Positions 24,903-33,524 of a DNA stretch of 49,459 bases are shown piece after piece; the first letter of the stretch is position 1, and the number at the start of each line of letters is the position of its first letter. The translations under genes were made by a program, and so were the position numbers. The stretch comes from DASZVN01 sp035547055. GTDB taxonomy: Bacteria; Pseudomonadota; Alphaproteobacteria; Rhizobiales; Methylopilaceae. The notes under the pieces are model-generated. The model saw only the letters and a program-made list of their open reading frames with translations, ran no database searches and was not told where the DNA came from. The stretch lies in NCBI GenBank assembly GCA_035547055.1, contig DASZVN010000049.1, positions 1 through 49,459 of the forward strand, given 5' to 3'.

Positions 24903-26150
24903 ATGACCGACGCATCGATCAGCACGGCGACCGACGCCGCAGGCTGCCCATACGCCGCGCATCCATCCTTCCCGTTCAAGCGGGACCGCAGCCGGCCGCT
25001 GGATCCACCGGCCGAATACGGCGATTTCCGGCATCAGCGCCCGGTCTCGCAGGTGACGCTGTGGGACGGCAGCCGGGTGTGGCTCGTCACGCGGCACGAG
25101 GATGCCCACGCCGTGCTCGGCGACAAGCGCTTCAGCTCGGTGCCGTCGAACCCAGGCTACCCGCTGATCTCGCCGGCGGTCGCCCAGACCAAGCGCGGCG
25201 ATCCCAGCTTTCTGCGCATGGATCCGCCGAAGCACACCGACCATCGCCGGATGTGGACGCCGTTCTTCGCCGCCCGCAACATCCAGAAGATGCGCCCGAC
25301 GGTGCAGGAGATCGTCGATCGCGCGATCGACGCGATGCTGGCGAAGGGGCCGCCGGCCGACCTCGTCGGCGATCTTGCGCTGGTGGTGCCGTCCTCGGTC
25401 ATCTGCCTGCTGCTCGATGTGCCCTACAGCGATCACGAGTTCTTCCAGGCCAACAGCCTGACGCGTCTCTCGATCACCAGCACGCCGGAGCAGGTCACCG
25501 AGGCCTTTCGCGAGATCGACGCATTCTGGCTGCGCATGATCGAGGAACGCGAGAACTCGCCGGGTGACGATCTCATCAGCCAGCTCATCGTCAACGAGGT
25601 GGCGACGGGCCGGCTGACCAAGCGCGAGCTCGTTTCGATGGCCCAGCTCATGCTGCTCGCCGGCCACGAGACCACCGCCAACATGATCGCGCTCGGCACG
25701 CTGACCCTGCTGAGGCATCCCGACCAGCTCGAGGCGATGAAGGCCGATCCGTCGCTTACCCCGGGGACGGTCGACGAGCTTCTGCGCTATCTGTCGATCC
25801 CGCAGAATGGGCTCGGCAGGGCCGCGACCGAGGACGTCGAGATCGGCGGCCAGCTCATCCGCAAGGGCGAGGGCGTCCTCGTGCTGATCGCGGCCGCCAA
25901 TCGTGACGAGTCGGTATTTCCCGATCCCGACCGCTTCGACATTCGCCGCGCCGCACGACAGCACATGACGTTCGGCGCCGGCATCCATCTCTGCATCGGC
26001 AATCCGCTCGCCCGCATGGAGCTGCAGATCGTCTTCGACACGCTGTTCCGACGAATGCCGACGCTGCACGTCGCCATCCCGCCGGAAGATGTCCGCTACA
26101 AGTTCGATTCGCTTTTCTATGGACTCTATTCGCTGCCGGTCAGCTGGTAG
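24903..26150 (+). CDS. Cytochrome P450 (class I, CYP105/107-like)
   Basis: A 415-residue soluble P450 with AGHETTANMIALG in the I-helix, ELLR as ExxR and FGAGIHLCIGNP with heme ligand Cys364. The full-length similarity to the minus-strand P450 at 18740 is high, with long identical blocks such as LMLLAGHETTANMIALGTLT. AAAGGAC precedes ATG 24903. A ferredoxin gene follows 34 nt later and is its likely electron donor. It probably oxidises the compound brought in by the adjacent importer (inference). Confidence 0.9.
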   Translation: MTDASISTATDAAGCPYAAHPSFPFKRDRSRPLDPPAEYGDFRHQRPVSQVTLWDGSRVWLVTRHEDAHAVLGDKRFSSVPSNPGYPLISPAVAQTKRGDPSFLRMDPPKHTDHRRMWTPFFAARNIQKMRPTVQEIVDRAIDAMLAKGPPADLVGDLALVVPSSVICLLLDVPYSDHEFFQANSLTRLSITSTPEQVTEAFREIDAFWLRMIEERENSPGDDLISQLIVNEVATGRLTKRELVSMAQLMLLAGHETTANMIALGTLTLLRHPDQLEAMKADPSLTPGTVDELLRYLSIPQNGLGRAATEDVEIGGQLIRKGEGVLVLIAAANRDESVFPDPDRFDIRRAARQHMTFGAGIHLCIGNPLARMELQIVFDTLFRRMPTLHVAIPPEDVRYKFDSLFYGLYSLPVSW

Positions 26151-26184
26151 CGCTGTTCAGGATCGAGGAAGAAAGGCCGCCGAG

Positions 26185-26379
26185 ATGCGCATCGTTGTCG
26201 ACGTCGAGCGCTGCATGGGCCATGGGCAGTGCGAGATCGTCGCGCCCAGGCTGTTCAAGCTCGACGATCAAGGTGTGGTCGTGATTCTCCACGAGCACCC
26301 CGACGAAAGCCTCCGCAAGGAGGCGGAGCTCGCCGCCGCCCGCTGCCCGGAGGGGATCATCAAGATCGAGGACGACTGA
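26185..26379 (+). CDS. Ferredoxin, [3Fe-4S] P450-partner type
   Basis: A 64-residue acidic protein with Cys10, Cys16 and Cys54-Pro as cluster ligands and no Cys at the position where [4Fe-4S] ferredoxins have their extra ligand (Gly13), the pattern of small bacterial ferredoxins that reduce P450s. GAAAGG lies upstream of ATG 26185. It follows the P450 directly. No ferredoxin reductase gene is present anywhere in the window. Confidence 0.9.
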   Translation: MRIVVDVERCMGHGQCEIVAPRLFKLDDQGVVVILHEHPDESLRKEAELAAARCPEGIIKIEDD

Positions 26380-26432
26380 GACCGGGGCTGTCGGGGCGGC
26401 CCCGGTCCGTTGCGCGTCAGACAGGGCAGGCC

Positions 26433-27536
26433 TTACCGCTCGTCGTCCCAGCATGAGGCGAGCTCGTCCCGGGACGCGAAGGCCGCGCTTCGGCCGACCG
26501 ACGGCGGCGTGCGCGAGAAGCGCGGAACCGGCGCCGCCTGCGCCACCCCATCGATCTCGACGACGCTCGATCGCGCCGTGAAATGGGGGTGGCGGAGCGA
26601 TTCTTCGATCGACAGCACCGGTGCGACGCAGCAATCGCTGGCTTCGAAGATGGCGACCCATTCGTCCCGTGTCCTGGTGCGGAAGACGGCTTGCGCCTTC
26701 TCCTTCAGGACGGGCCAGGCGGCAGGGTCGCGCTGGCGGTCGAAGTCGGGGTCGCTGAGGCCGGCGAGGCGGCGCAGGCTGGCATAGAATTGCGGCTCGC
26801 CGGCACCGATGGCGAGATGCTTTCCGTCGGCGCATTCGTAGGTCGTATAGAAATGGGCGGCGCCGTCGAGCTGGTTGGCGCCGCGGCGATCGTTCCATGT
26901 GCCCGCGGCGAGCATCGAATGGAACAGCGTCATCAGCGACAGCACGTTGTCGCCGATGGCGCAGTCGATGACCTGGCCGCGCCCGGAGCGGCGGCTTTCC
27001 AGCAGGGCGGCAAGGACGCCGATCACGAGGAAGGTTGAGCCGCCACCATAATCGCCGATGAGGTTGAGCGGAACGGCCGGCGGGCCGTCCGGCTGGCCGA
27101 TGGCCCCGAGCGCGCCGGAAAGGGCGATGTAGTCGATGTCGTGCCCGGCGGCGGGGGCCAGCGGGCCGGTTTGGCCCCAGCCCGTCATCCGGCCGTAGAC
27201 GAGGGCGGGATTGGATGCGAGCAGGGCGTCCGGCCCGAGGCCGAGCCTTTCCATCACGCCGGGGCGGAAGCCTTCGAGCAGGATTTCTGCACGCTCCGCC
27301 AGCCGGCGGGCGCAGGCGAGGTCGTTGCCGTCCTTGAGATCGAGCGCGAAGGAGCGCCGGCCGCGCAGTAGGATGTCCCTTTCCCTGCGGGGCGCGCCGG
27401 GCCGGTCGAGGCGGACGACGTCCGCGCCCATGTCGGACAGCAGCATGGCCGCATAGGGCACCGGCCCGAGGCCGGCGAATTCCAGCACCCGCACGCCGCT
27501 GAGCGGGCCGCCGCGATCGGCTTTTTCTGTAGCCAT
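26433..27536 (-). CDS. Alpha-methylacyl-CoA racemase-like CaiB/BaiF protein
   Basis: A 367-residue family member with the racemase rather than transferase signatures: His132 in AAGHDIDYIALSG and Asp162 in LNLIGDYGGGS match the His/Asp proton-transfer pair of alpha-methylacyl-CoA racemases. It would epimerise a 2-methyl-branched acyl-CoA, preparing one stereoisomer for dehydrogenation. The start ATG 27536 is 6 nt after the stop of the upstream flavin hydroxylase, and both are transcribed leftwards from the 29.2-kb divergent promoter region. It converges on the ferredoxin gene. Confidence 0.85.
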   Translation of the reverse strand: MATEKADRGGPLSGVRVLEFAGLGPVPYAAMLLSDMGADVVRLDRPGAPRRERDILLRGRRSFALDLKDGNDLACARRLAERAEILLEGFRPGVMERLGLGPDALLASNPALVYGRMTGWGQTGPLAPAAGHDIDYIALSGALGAIGQPDGPPAVPLNLIGDYGGGSTFLVIGVLAALLESRRSGRGQVIDCAIGDNVLSLMTLFHSMLAAGTWNDRRGANQLDGAAHFYTTYECADGKHLAIGAGEPQFYASLRRLAGLSDPDFDRQRDPAAWPVLKEKAQAVFRTRTRDEWVAIFEASDCCVAPVLSIEESLRHPHFTARSSVVEIDGVAQAAPVPRFSRTPPSVGRSAAFASRDELASCWDDER

Positions 27537-27541
27537 GGGTC

Positions 27542-29170
27542 CTACCAGCCGGTCGCCCGGGCGAGGATGGCGTCGGCATCGGCGGGAGCCGCGTTGCCGC
27601 GCCAGGCGACGTGCTGGTCCGGGCGTACCAGCGCGAGATCGCATTCGTAGAGGTCGCGTACGGCGGCAAGGTCGAGGCAGACCGTCGTCAGCGGGATGTG
27701 CCGCGCCGCTGCGGCGGCCTCGAAGGCGTCGTCGTCGATGCCCGGACGCAGGCAGAGCAGCGTGAAGCCCGGGCCGAAGCGGTCGAATAGCGAGCCGCCG
27801 GGCAGGAACGCGTGGGGCGCGCGGCCGCCCGGCACCGCAGTCGGCCGGTAGATCTCCGGATCGTCCTCGATATGCTGGCCGCTCCCGAAGACGATCGGCG
27901 AATCGTCGTAGCGCGCGCCGAGCTGGATCCCGAGCGAGCCGAACTGGTCGCCGAAGCCGGACAGCATCGCCGCCGCGCGGGCGCGGTCCGCGGCGCCGGC
28001 GGCGGAGTCCTCGCCGATATGCGGCCCGACCGGCACCTCGCCGTTGGTCAGCGACATCCGCTTTGCCGCCGCAGTGTTGCGTAGCGCGATCGGGCGGCGT
28101 TCCAGTTCGTAGCTCGCCAGCAGCGCCGGTCCGCCCCAGCCCTGGACGACGGCCGCGAGTTTCCAGCCGAGATTGGCGACATCGTCAACGCCGGTGTTCA
28201 TCCCGAAGCCGCCGGTCGGCGTGAACAGGTGCACCGCGTCGCCCGCGAGCAGCACCCGGCCGGCGCCGTAGCTGTTGGCGACGAGCGCCTGTCCCGCCGT
28301 CCATGGCGTGTGGGCGAGGAACTCCGCCTCGACCGGCGCGCCGGCCGCCTTGCGGAAATGCTCGGCGATCAGCGGGACGTCGGGCGCGCCGTCGTCCTTT
28401 CGCAGCTTCGAGTTCATCAGGAAATGGCCGCGGCCGTCGAGCGTGACCAGGGTGGCCCGCACCGCCGGGTTGACCACCCAATAGTGCCAGGCCTTCTTCC
28501 GGATGAAGCGCTCGTAGAGCTGCGGCGCCCGGATATGGGTGGAGATCGTGGCGCCGCTGGCATAGGCCCGCTCGGTCGGCCGCTTGCCGACATAGCCGAC
28601 GCCGAGCCGGCGCCGGACCATGCCGCCGCCGCCGTCGCATCCGACCAGATAGCGGCAGCGTACCGACGCCTCCCGGCCGGCCGCATCGACGATGCGGACG
28701 GTGACGCCGTCGCCCTGCTCGACGAAATCGGTGCACTCCCATCCCCAGCGGTCGTCGATCGCCGCCATCGTGCCGATGTGTTCGCGCAGGAAGGCTTCGA
28801 CATACATCTGGTTGCAACGCAGGAGCGGCTCGGGGACCTGGTCGGTGACGCCGGCGCGGGCGACGGCGGCGCGCTTCTCGTTCTCCGACGGCATCGGCAG
28901 GCGCGTGATCTCGATGCCGTTGAGCGCCGTGAAATAGGCGATGTCGGTCGGGTGGTCGGGCGGCAGGCCGAGATCGCGGATGCGGTGTGACAGGCCGAGC
29001 CGCCGGTAATGCTCCATGGTGCGAGCGTTCTGGGTGCTGCCGCGGGGATGGCGACGCGTCGTCGGCTCGCGCTCGACGATCATCGAGCCGACGCCGAGCG
29101 CCGCGAGGTCGAGCGCGAGGTTCATCCCCACCGGCCCTCCGCCGACGATCAGAACGGCCACCGATTCCAT
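27542..29170 (-). CDS. FAD-dependent hydroxylase (MhpA/PheA-like class A monooxygenase)
   Basis: A 542-residue flavoprotein. FAD fold VLIVGGGPVGMNLALDLAALG at the N-terminus, YLVGCDGGGGMVRRRLG in the middle and LLAGDAVHLFTPTGGFGMNTGVDD in the FAD-binding motif 2. A C-terminal thioredoxin-like domain (FTLLCLRPG ... LVRPDQHVAWRG) is typical of the phenol/resorcinol hydroxylase branch. Closely related to the product at 46045. Start ATG 29170 by homology; the frame stays open another 58 codons upstream, but that part is non-conserved. Substrate: probably a phenolic or aromatic acid (inference). Confidence 0.88.
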   Translation of the reverse strand: MESVAVLIVGGGPVGMNLALDLAALGVGSMIVEREPTTRRHPRGSTQNARTMEHYRRLGLSHRIRDLGLPPDHPTDIAYFTALNGIEITRLPMPSENEKRAAVARAGVTDQVPEPLLRCNQMYVEAFLREHIGTMAAIDDRWGWECTDFVEQGDGVTVRIVDAAGREASVRCRYLVGCDGGGGMVRRRLGVGYVGKRPTERAYASGATISTHIRAPQLYERFIRKKAWHYWVVNPAVRATLVTLDGRGHFLMNSKLRKDDGAPDVPLIAEHFRKAAGAPVEAEFLAHTPWTAGQALVANSYGAGRVLLAGDAVHLFTPTGGFGMNTGVDDVANLGWKLAAVVQGWGGPALLASYELERRPIALRNTAAAKRMSLTNGEVPVGPHIGEDSAAGAADRARAAAMLSGFGDQFGSLGIQLGARYDDSPIVFGSGQHIEDDPEIYRPTAVPGGRAPHAFLPGGSLFDRFGPGFTLLCLRPGIDDDAFEAAAAARHIPLTTVCLDLAAVRDLYECDLALVRPDQHVAWRGNAAPADADAILARATGW

Positions 29171-29264
29171 GACATTTCCCGGCCGGCTGGCCCCTGGTCT
29201 TCCACAGCAAGCGGCGGCCAGCATAAAGGCATCCCGCTCCGCGCACGCAAGGCGATGCGCCGAT

Positions 29265-29285
29265 CCGGTGCACAGTGCGCACCGG
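29265..29285. promoter_or_regulatory. 21-bp inverted repeat in the divergent flavin hydroxylase / thiolase-like promoter region
   Basis: CCGGTGC at 29265-29271 and GCACCGG at 29279-29285 form perfect 7-bp arms around 7 nt in the 212-nt gap between the divergent genes starting at 29170 and 29383. TTGACA (29299-29304) lies just to the right and could be the -35 of the rightward promoter. A dimeric regulator site is likely; it is unrelated to the ATTGGAA family, so these operons may have another regulator, such as the IclR protein at 38164 (inference). Confidence 0.45.
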
Positions 29286-29382
29286 CGTCGGAAGCGGTTT
29301 GACAAGGCCCGGAGCGGCCGCAGACTGAAACGATGACAATCCACAGCCGGATCGTGCCCGGCGACCGCCGAGGGGAGGGGAG

Positions 29383-30501
29383 GTGAAGAAGGCCAAGGCT
29401 GCTATCGTCGGCGTTGGCTGCTCGGCCATCGAGCGCCATTCCGACCGCAGCATCGTGGCATTCGCCCTGGATGCCGCCCTGGCCGCGCTCGCCGACGCCG
29501 GGCTGACGCGGGACGACGTCGACGGCTATGTCGGTGCGCCCAAGGCGACGCATGCCGCGGCGCTGCATGTCGACGGCGCCGACGAGGTGTCGATGCGCCT
29601 GATGAGCGAGCGCCTCGGCCTGCGGGGCCTGCGCTTCGCGATCGACCTCAGCAGCGCCTTTCCGACCGAGATGGTGGCGACGGCGACCCACGCCCTCGCG
29701 AGCGGTGCCTGCGATTGCCTGCTCGGCGTCAGGGCGCTGCACAACGTGGCCGGCCTCCGCTACGGCCAGGTCTCCAAGAATGTCGCCGCGGGGGAAGAGC
29801 AGTTCACGGCACCGTTCGGCTACAACACCGGCGGGGCGCGCTTCGCGACCCTGCTCCAGCGCTATTTCCACGAGGCCGGCGCGTCGCGCGACGACCTCTA
29901 CGAGCTCGTCTCGCTAATGCGGCGCAATGCGCGCCGCAATCCGGACGCGGTCTGGCACGGCCGCGGCATCACGCGCGAGGAATATCTCGACGCACCGATG
30001 ATCTCGGAGCCGCTCTGCCGGCTCGACTGCGACATGCCCGTTTCGGGAGCCGTCGCCTTCGTCATGACGCGGCCCGAGCGCGCGGACGGCCTCCGCGCCC
30101 CGCCTGTCTATGTCGCCGGCGCGGCGACGTGGCAGACGGCCGACGCCATCTTCGAGAATGCCGGCCGGAGCCGTGAGGACATCGACCTTTGCCAGCTCTA
30201 CGACGGTTTCTCGTTCCTGCCCTATGTCTGGCTCGAACGCCTCGGCTGGTGCGAGCCGCGCACAGCCTGGAAGCTGTTTCGCGACGGCACCTGCGAGATC
30301 GGCGGCCGGCTTCCGGTCAACACGTTTGGCGGCGCCCTGGGCGAGGGCCGCCTGCACGGCGCCGGCCACCTCCGCGAGGCGGTGCTGCAGCTCGGCGGGC
30401 GGGCGGGCGAGCGCCAGGTCGCGAACGCCGAGAACTGCCTGGTGCAGGTCGGACCGTTCGACTTCTCGTCACTCCTCGTCCTCAGCAACAGCCCCGACTA
30501 G
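29383..30501 (+). CDS. Thiolase-fold protein lacking the nucleophilic Cys (second copy; probable retro-aldolase type)
   Basis: A 372-residue thiolase-superfamily protein, N-terminus KAAIVGVGCSAIERH. At the position of the thiolase Cys it has Ser90 (AIDLSSAFPTEM), and the C-terminal block is NTFGGALGEGRLHGAGHLREAV, which resembles Ltp2-type lipid-transfer/aldolase proteins rather than thiolases with GHPxG. GTG 29383 has GGGGAGGGGAGG upstream. Unlike the copy at 8039 it lacks an adjacent DUF35 gene; the candidate partner is at 37718. It opens the rightward operon with HicB-like, Rieske and CoA-transferase genes. Confidence 0.83.
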   Translation: MKKAKAAIVGVGCSAIERHSDRSIVAFALDAALAALADAGLTRDDVDGYVGAPKATHAAALHVDGADEVSMRLMSERLGLRGLRFAIDLSSAFPTEMVATATHALASGACDCLLGVRALHNVAGLRYGQVSKNVAAGEEQFTAPFGYNTGGARFATLLQRYFHEAGASRDDLYELVSLMRRNARRNPDAVWHGRGITREEYLDAPMISEPLCRLDCDMPVSGAVAFVMTRPERADGLRAPPVYVAGAATWQTADAIFENAGRSREDIDLCQLYDGFSFLPYVWLERLGWCEPRTAWKLFRDGTCEIGGRLPVNTFGGALGEGRLHGAGHLREAVLQLGGRAGERQVANAENCLVQVGPFDFSSLLVLSNSPD

Positions 30502-30533
30502 CGCGGGACGGGCGAACGCTTTCAAGGGAACGC

Positions 30534-30926
30534 ATGAAGGTGACCTTGGCTGAATATCTCGCTGTTCCCTACGTCCTCCAGGCGGAGTCGGTTCCGCTGG
30601 AAGCGGGCGGGTGGACGTGCCGCCTGTCCTTTCCGGAGCTGCCGGGCTGTGTCGCCGAGGCGTCGACCGTCGAGGATGCCATGACGATGGTGGAGCGCCG
30701 CCGCGTCCTCGCCATTCTCGATGCGCTGGCGGCCGGCCACCCGCCGATGGCTCCGCGCCCGCCGCTGGCGGCCTGCGATCCGCAGCGGATGGCCGAGGAT
30801 ATCGGGCTTGGAGGCGTCCTCGACGGGCTCCTCGACCAGGACGAGGCCGGGCTCGCGGAGGCGCTGAGGCTGGCGCCGGGGCGTCTCTCCGCCGCCCATG
30901 AGAAATGCAAAGTCGCGATGAGGTAG
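30534..30926 (+). CDS. Small protein with HicB-like N-terminal domain
   Basis: A 130-residue protein. Residues 12-60 match the HicB-like fold pattern: a strand, then WTCRLSFPELPGCVAEAST with the diagnostic FPELPGC (33-39), and a helix VEDAMTMVERRR. The remaining 70 residues are not recognised, and no ribbon-helix-helix or HTH DNA-binding part is evident. No HicA toxin gene lies beside it. It sits 32 nt after the thiolase-fold gene and 4 nt before the Rieske gene, so it is part of a catabolic operon. AAGGGAAC precedes the ATG. Function unknown. Confidence 0.72.
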   Translation: MKVTLAEYLAVPYVLQAESVPLEAGGWTCRLSFPELPGCVAEASTVEDAMTMVERRRVLAILDALAAGHPPMAPRPPLAACDPQRMAEDIGLGGVLDGLLDQDEAGLAEALRLAPGRLSAAHEKCKVAMR

Positions 30927-30930
30927 CGAG

Positions 30931-32247
30931 ATGTTGTCGCAAGATCAGAACGAGCTGCTGGTCCGGGTCGGCCCTGGCACCGCCATGGGAAACTTCCTTC
31001 GGCTCTACTGGATGCCGTTCCTGCTGTCGGGCGACCTCGTCGCCGACGGAACGCCTAAGCGGGTCCGGCTGATGGGCGAGGACCTGGTCGCTTTCCGCGA
31101 CAGCGAGGGCAGGGTCGGGCTGGTCGACCATGCCTGCGCTCACCGCCGCGCGCCGATGATGTTCGCGCGCAACGAGGAGTGCGGCTTGCGTTGCGTCTAT
31201 CACGGCTGGAAGTTCGACGTGACCGGCCAGTGCGTCGACATGCCGGCGGAGCCGCTCGAGAGCCGCTTCAAGGACCGCGTCCAGATCAAGGCCTATCCGT
31301 GCCGTGAGCGGAACGGTGTGCTGTGGACCTATATGGGGCCGGAGAAGGAGAGCCTGCCGCCGCTCCCCAATGTCGAGTGGAACCTCGTCTCGGCCGAGCA
31401 GGTGCACGTCTCGCTGCGGGTCCAGGAGTGCAACTGGCTGCAGGCGCTGGAAGGCGACATCGACTCCGCCCATGCCGCTTTCCTCCACGGCCGCGTCGAT
31501 GCCAACGGGCGGATGGCGCGCATCCTGGCGACGCGTGACCTCAGGCCGACCTTCGACGTCATGCGCCAGGATTTCGGGGTGAGCATCGCTGCCCGCCGCG
31601 TCCTCGACAACGAGATCTATTATCGCGTCAACCAGTTCATGCTGCCCAACTATACCCTGACGCCGCCGCAGCGGGACTTTCCGGAGTTGACCGGCCACGC
31701 CTGGGTGCCGATGGACGATGAGCACACCTTAGTGGTGATGTTCAGCTACCACCCCAACGCGCCGCTCTATGAGAAGACCCGCCGGCTGTTCGAGGAGGGC
31801 TACAAGGGGCGCGAGACCGGCCACCCGAGCCGGCACAGCTATCGCGACGACAACCCGACAGCGCCTTATGCCGGCTTGTGGAGCAAGTTCGGCCGCGACA
31901 ACGACTATCTGTTCGACGAGGAAAGCCAGCGCACGACGTGGTTTTCGGGCTTGCCCGGCCTCTGGGTCCAGGACGCTGCATGCCAGGAGGCGCTCGGGCC
32001 GATCTGCGACCGCACACAGGAAAAGCTCGGGGTCAGCGACACCGGCATCGTCGTCACGCGGCGCGCGCTGACGGACGCGGTCCGCGCCCACCGCGACGGC
32101 GGCACGGTGCCCGCGAGCGTCAACAACCCCGACCTTTTCATGGTGAGGGCGGTGTCGCTCCACCTGAACCCGGAGGAGTCGTGCTGGGAGGCGGGACGCC
32201 TGCACATGACGGCCCGCCTCGGCGAAGGCTTCGGGTACCAGCCATGA
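30931..32247 (+). CDS. Rieske non-heme iron oxygenase (phthalate dioxygenase-like oxygenase component)
   Basis: A 438-residue oxygenase. The Rieske [2Fe-2S] ligands are Cys69, His71, Cys88 and His91 (CAHRRAPM ... CVYHGW). The mononuclear iron site Asp-x2-His-x4-His is in DIDSAHAAFLHG. The long C-terminus and VGPGTAMGNFLRLYWMPF N-terminus fit the phthalate 4,5-dioxygenase/aromatic ring demethylase-hydroxylase group (alpha-only). It needs a reductase; none is encoded nearby. The stop overlaps the following CoA-transferase gene by 4 nt. Substrate uncertain; aromatic or alicyclic acid likely. Confidence 0.88.
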   Translation: MLSQDQNELLVRVGPGTAMGNFLRLYWMPFLLSGDLVADGTPKRVRLMGEDLVAFRDSEGRVGLVDHACAHRRAPMMFARNEECGLRCVYHGWKFDVTGQCVDMPAEPLESRFKDRVQIKAYPCRERNGVLWTYMGPEKESLPPLPNVEWNLVSAEQVHVSLRVQECNWLQALEGDIDSAHAAFLHGRVDANGRMARILATRDLRPTFDVMRQDFGVSIAARRVLDNEIYYRVNQFMLPNYTLTPPQRDFPELTGHAWVPMDDEHTLVVMFSYHPNAPLYEKTRRLFEEGYKGRETGHPSRHSYRDDNPTAPYAGLWSKFGRDNDYLFDEESQRTTWFSGLPGLWVQDAACQEALGPICDRTQEKLGVSDTGIVVTRRALTDAVRAHRDGGTVPASVNNPDLFMVRAVSLHLNPEESCWEAGRLHMTARLGEGFGYQP

Positions 32248-33524
32248 AGGCGATCGTCGGTTCCCCGGGGAAGGGCGGTGCCGGGCCGCGGCTGGCGCTG
32301 TCCGGCGTCAGGGTACTGGAGCTAAGCGGCGGCGCCGGCGCGGTCGGCGGGCGCATCCTGGCCGATCTCGGCGCCGAAGTGATCAAGGTCGAGCCGCCGG
32401 GCGGCGAGGAGGCGCGGTGGGCGGAGCCCGCGGCCGACCTCCCGAACGGGGAGAGGACCAGCCTGTTCTGGCTCGCGTACAACGTCGGCAAGCGGAGCCT
32501 CTGCCTCGACCTCGATTCGGCGGAAGGGCGCCGGCTGTGGCCCGCGGTCGCGCGGACGGCCGACATCGTCATCACCGACTACCAGCGTTTCAGCATCGCC
32601 GAAAACGACCGGCTTGCGGCGGTGGCACGCGCGGCCAATCCGGCGCTGATCTGGACCGAGATCTGGCCGTTCGGCCGGGGCCAGCCCTACGAGAACTATC
32701 CCGCCGGGGACCTCGTGGTGCAGGCGCTCGGTGGCCATCTCTGCCTGAACGGCGACCTCGATCGGCCGCCGGTCGGCATTGGCCTGCCGGTGGCGATCCT
32801 GAACGGCGGCTCAGAGGCGGCATCGGCGGCGCTGATGGCCTATTACCATCGGCTGCACGGCGGGCCGGGCCAGCGCGTCGACATCTCGATGCAGGAATGC
32901 ATCACCTGGACGCTGCTCAACACGGTGATGATCTGGCAGATCCTTGGCATCAACGAGATCCGCGGCGGCGCCGTCCGCAAGGAGCGCACGAACAACTTCT
33001 ATACCCGGCTGGTCTGGGAATGCGCCGACGGCTTCATCACGATCGCGCCGGTCGGGGGCGGCTTCGGCATCGTGCGCGAGCGCTCCTATGCCGCGCTGGT
33101 GGCGTGGATGGCCGAGGACGGTATTACCGACGAGCTGCTGACATCCCGCGACTGGAATGGAAAGGATGCCAGCAAGATCAGCCAGGAGGACTATGACCGC
33201 GTCGCCGAGATCATCGCCGGCTTCATCCGCACCAAGACCAAGAAGGCGCTGATGGAGCGGGCGGTGCGCGACCAGATCCTGCTCGCGCCGATCAACGGCG
33301 TGCGCGACGTGCTGGAGAACGACCATCTGCGTGAGCGCGGCCTCTATGCGCCCGTCCGCGACGACGAGCGCGGCACGGCGCTCGATTATCCGGTGACTTG
33401 GGCCAATCTCAGCGCGACCCCGCTGCGCCACCCCGCGCCGGCGCCGCAGCCGGGCGAATTCGACGCGGTCATCCGGGCGGAGCTCGACCGGGCGGCCGTC
33501 GCGGCCGAAGGCGGTGTGACATGA
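32244..33524 (+). CDS. Class III CoA-transferase subunit lacking the catalytic Asp
   Basis: A 426-residue CaiB/BaiF protein with the usual fold blocks VRVLELSGGAGAVGGRILADLG and TDYQRFSIAENDRL. At the position of the catalytic Asp it has Ile185 (LPVAILNGGSEA), so covalent acyl-anhydride chemistry should not occur on this chain. It overlaps the next CaiB/BaiF gene by 4 nt, whose product does have the Asp. The arrangement resembles heteromeric enzymes such as benzylsuccinate CoA-transferase BbsEF. I infer a structural or regulatory subunit of a heteromer. Confidence 0.82.
   Translation: MKAIVGSPGKGGAGPRLALSGVRVLELSGGAGAVGGRILADLGAEVIKVEPPGGEEARWAEPAADLPNGERTSLFWLAYNVGKRSLCLDLDSAEGRRLWPAVARTADIVITDYQRFSIAENDRLAAVARAANPALIWTEIWPFGRGQPYENYPAGDLVVQALGGHLCLNGDLDRPPVGIGLPVAILNGGSEAASAALMAYYHRLHGGPGQRVDISMQECITWTLLNTVMIWQILGINEIRGGAVRKERTNNFYTRLVWECADGFITIAPVGGGFGIVRERSYAALVAWMAEDGITDELLTSRDWNGKDASKISQEDYDRVAEIIAGFIRTKTKKALMERAVRDQILLAPINGVRDVLENDHLRERGLYAPVRDDERGTALDYPVTWANLSATPLRHPAPAPQPGEFDAVIRAELDRAAVAAEGGVT

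Noticed and set aside
30534..30926. HicAB toxin-antitoxin system
   Set aside because: Only the HicB-like half is present; no HicA-sized gene lies next to it and both neighbours are metabolic enzymes.
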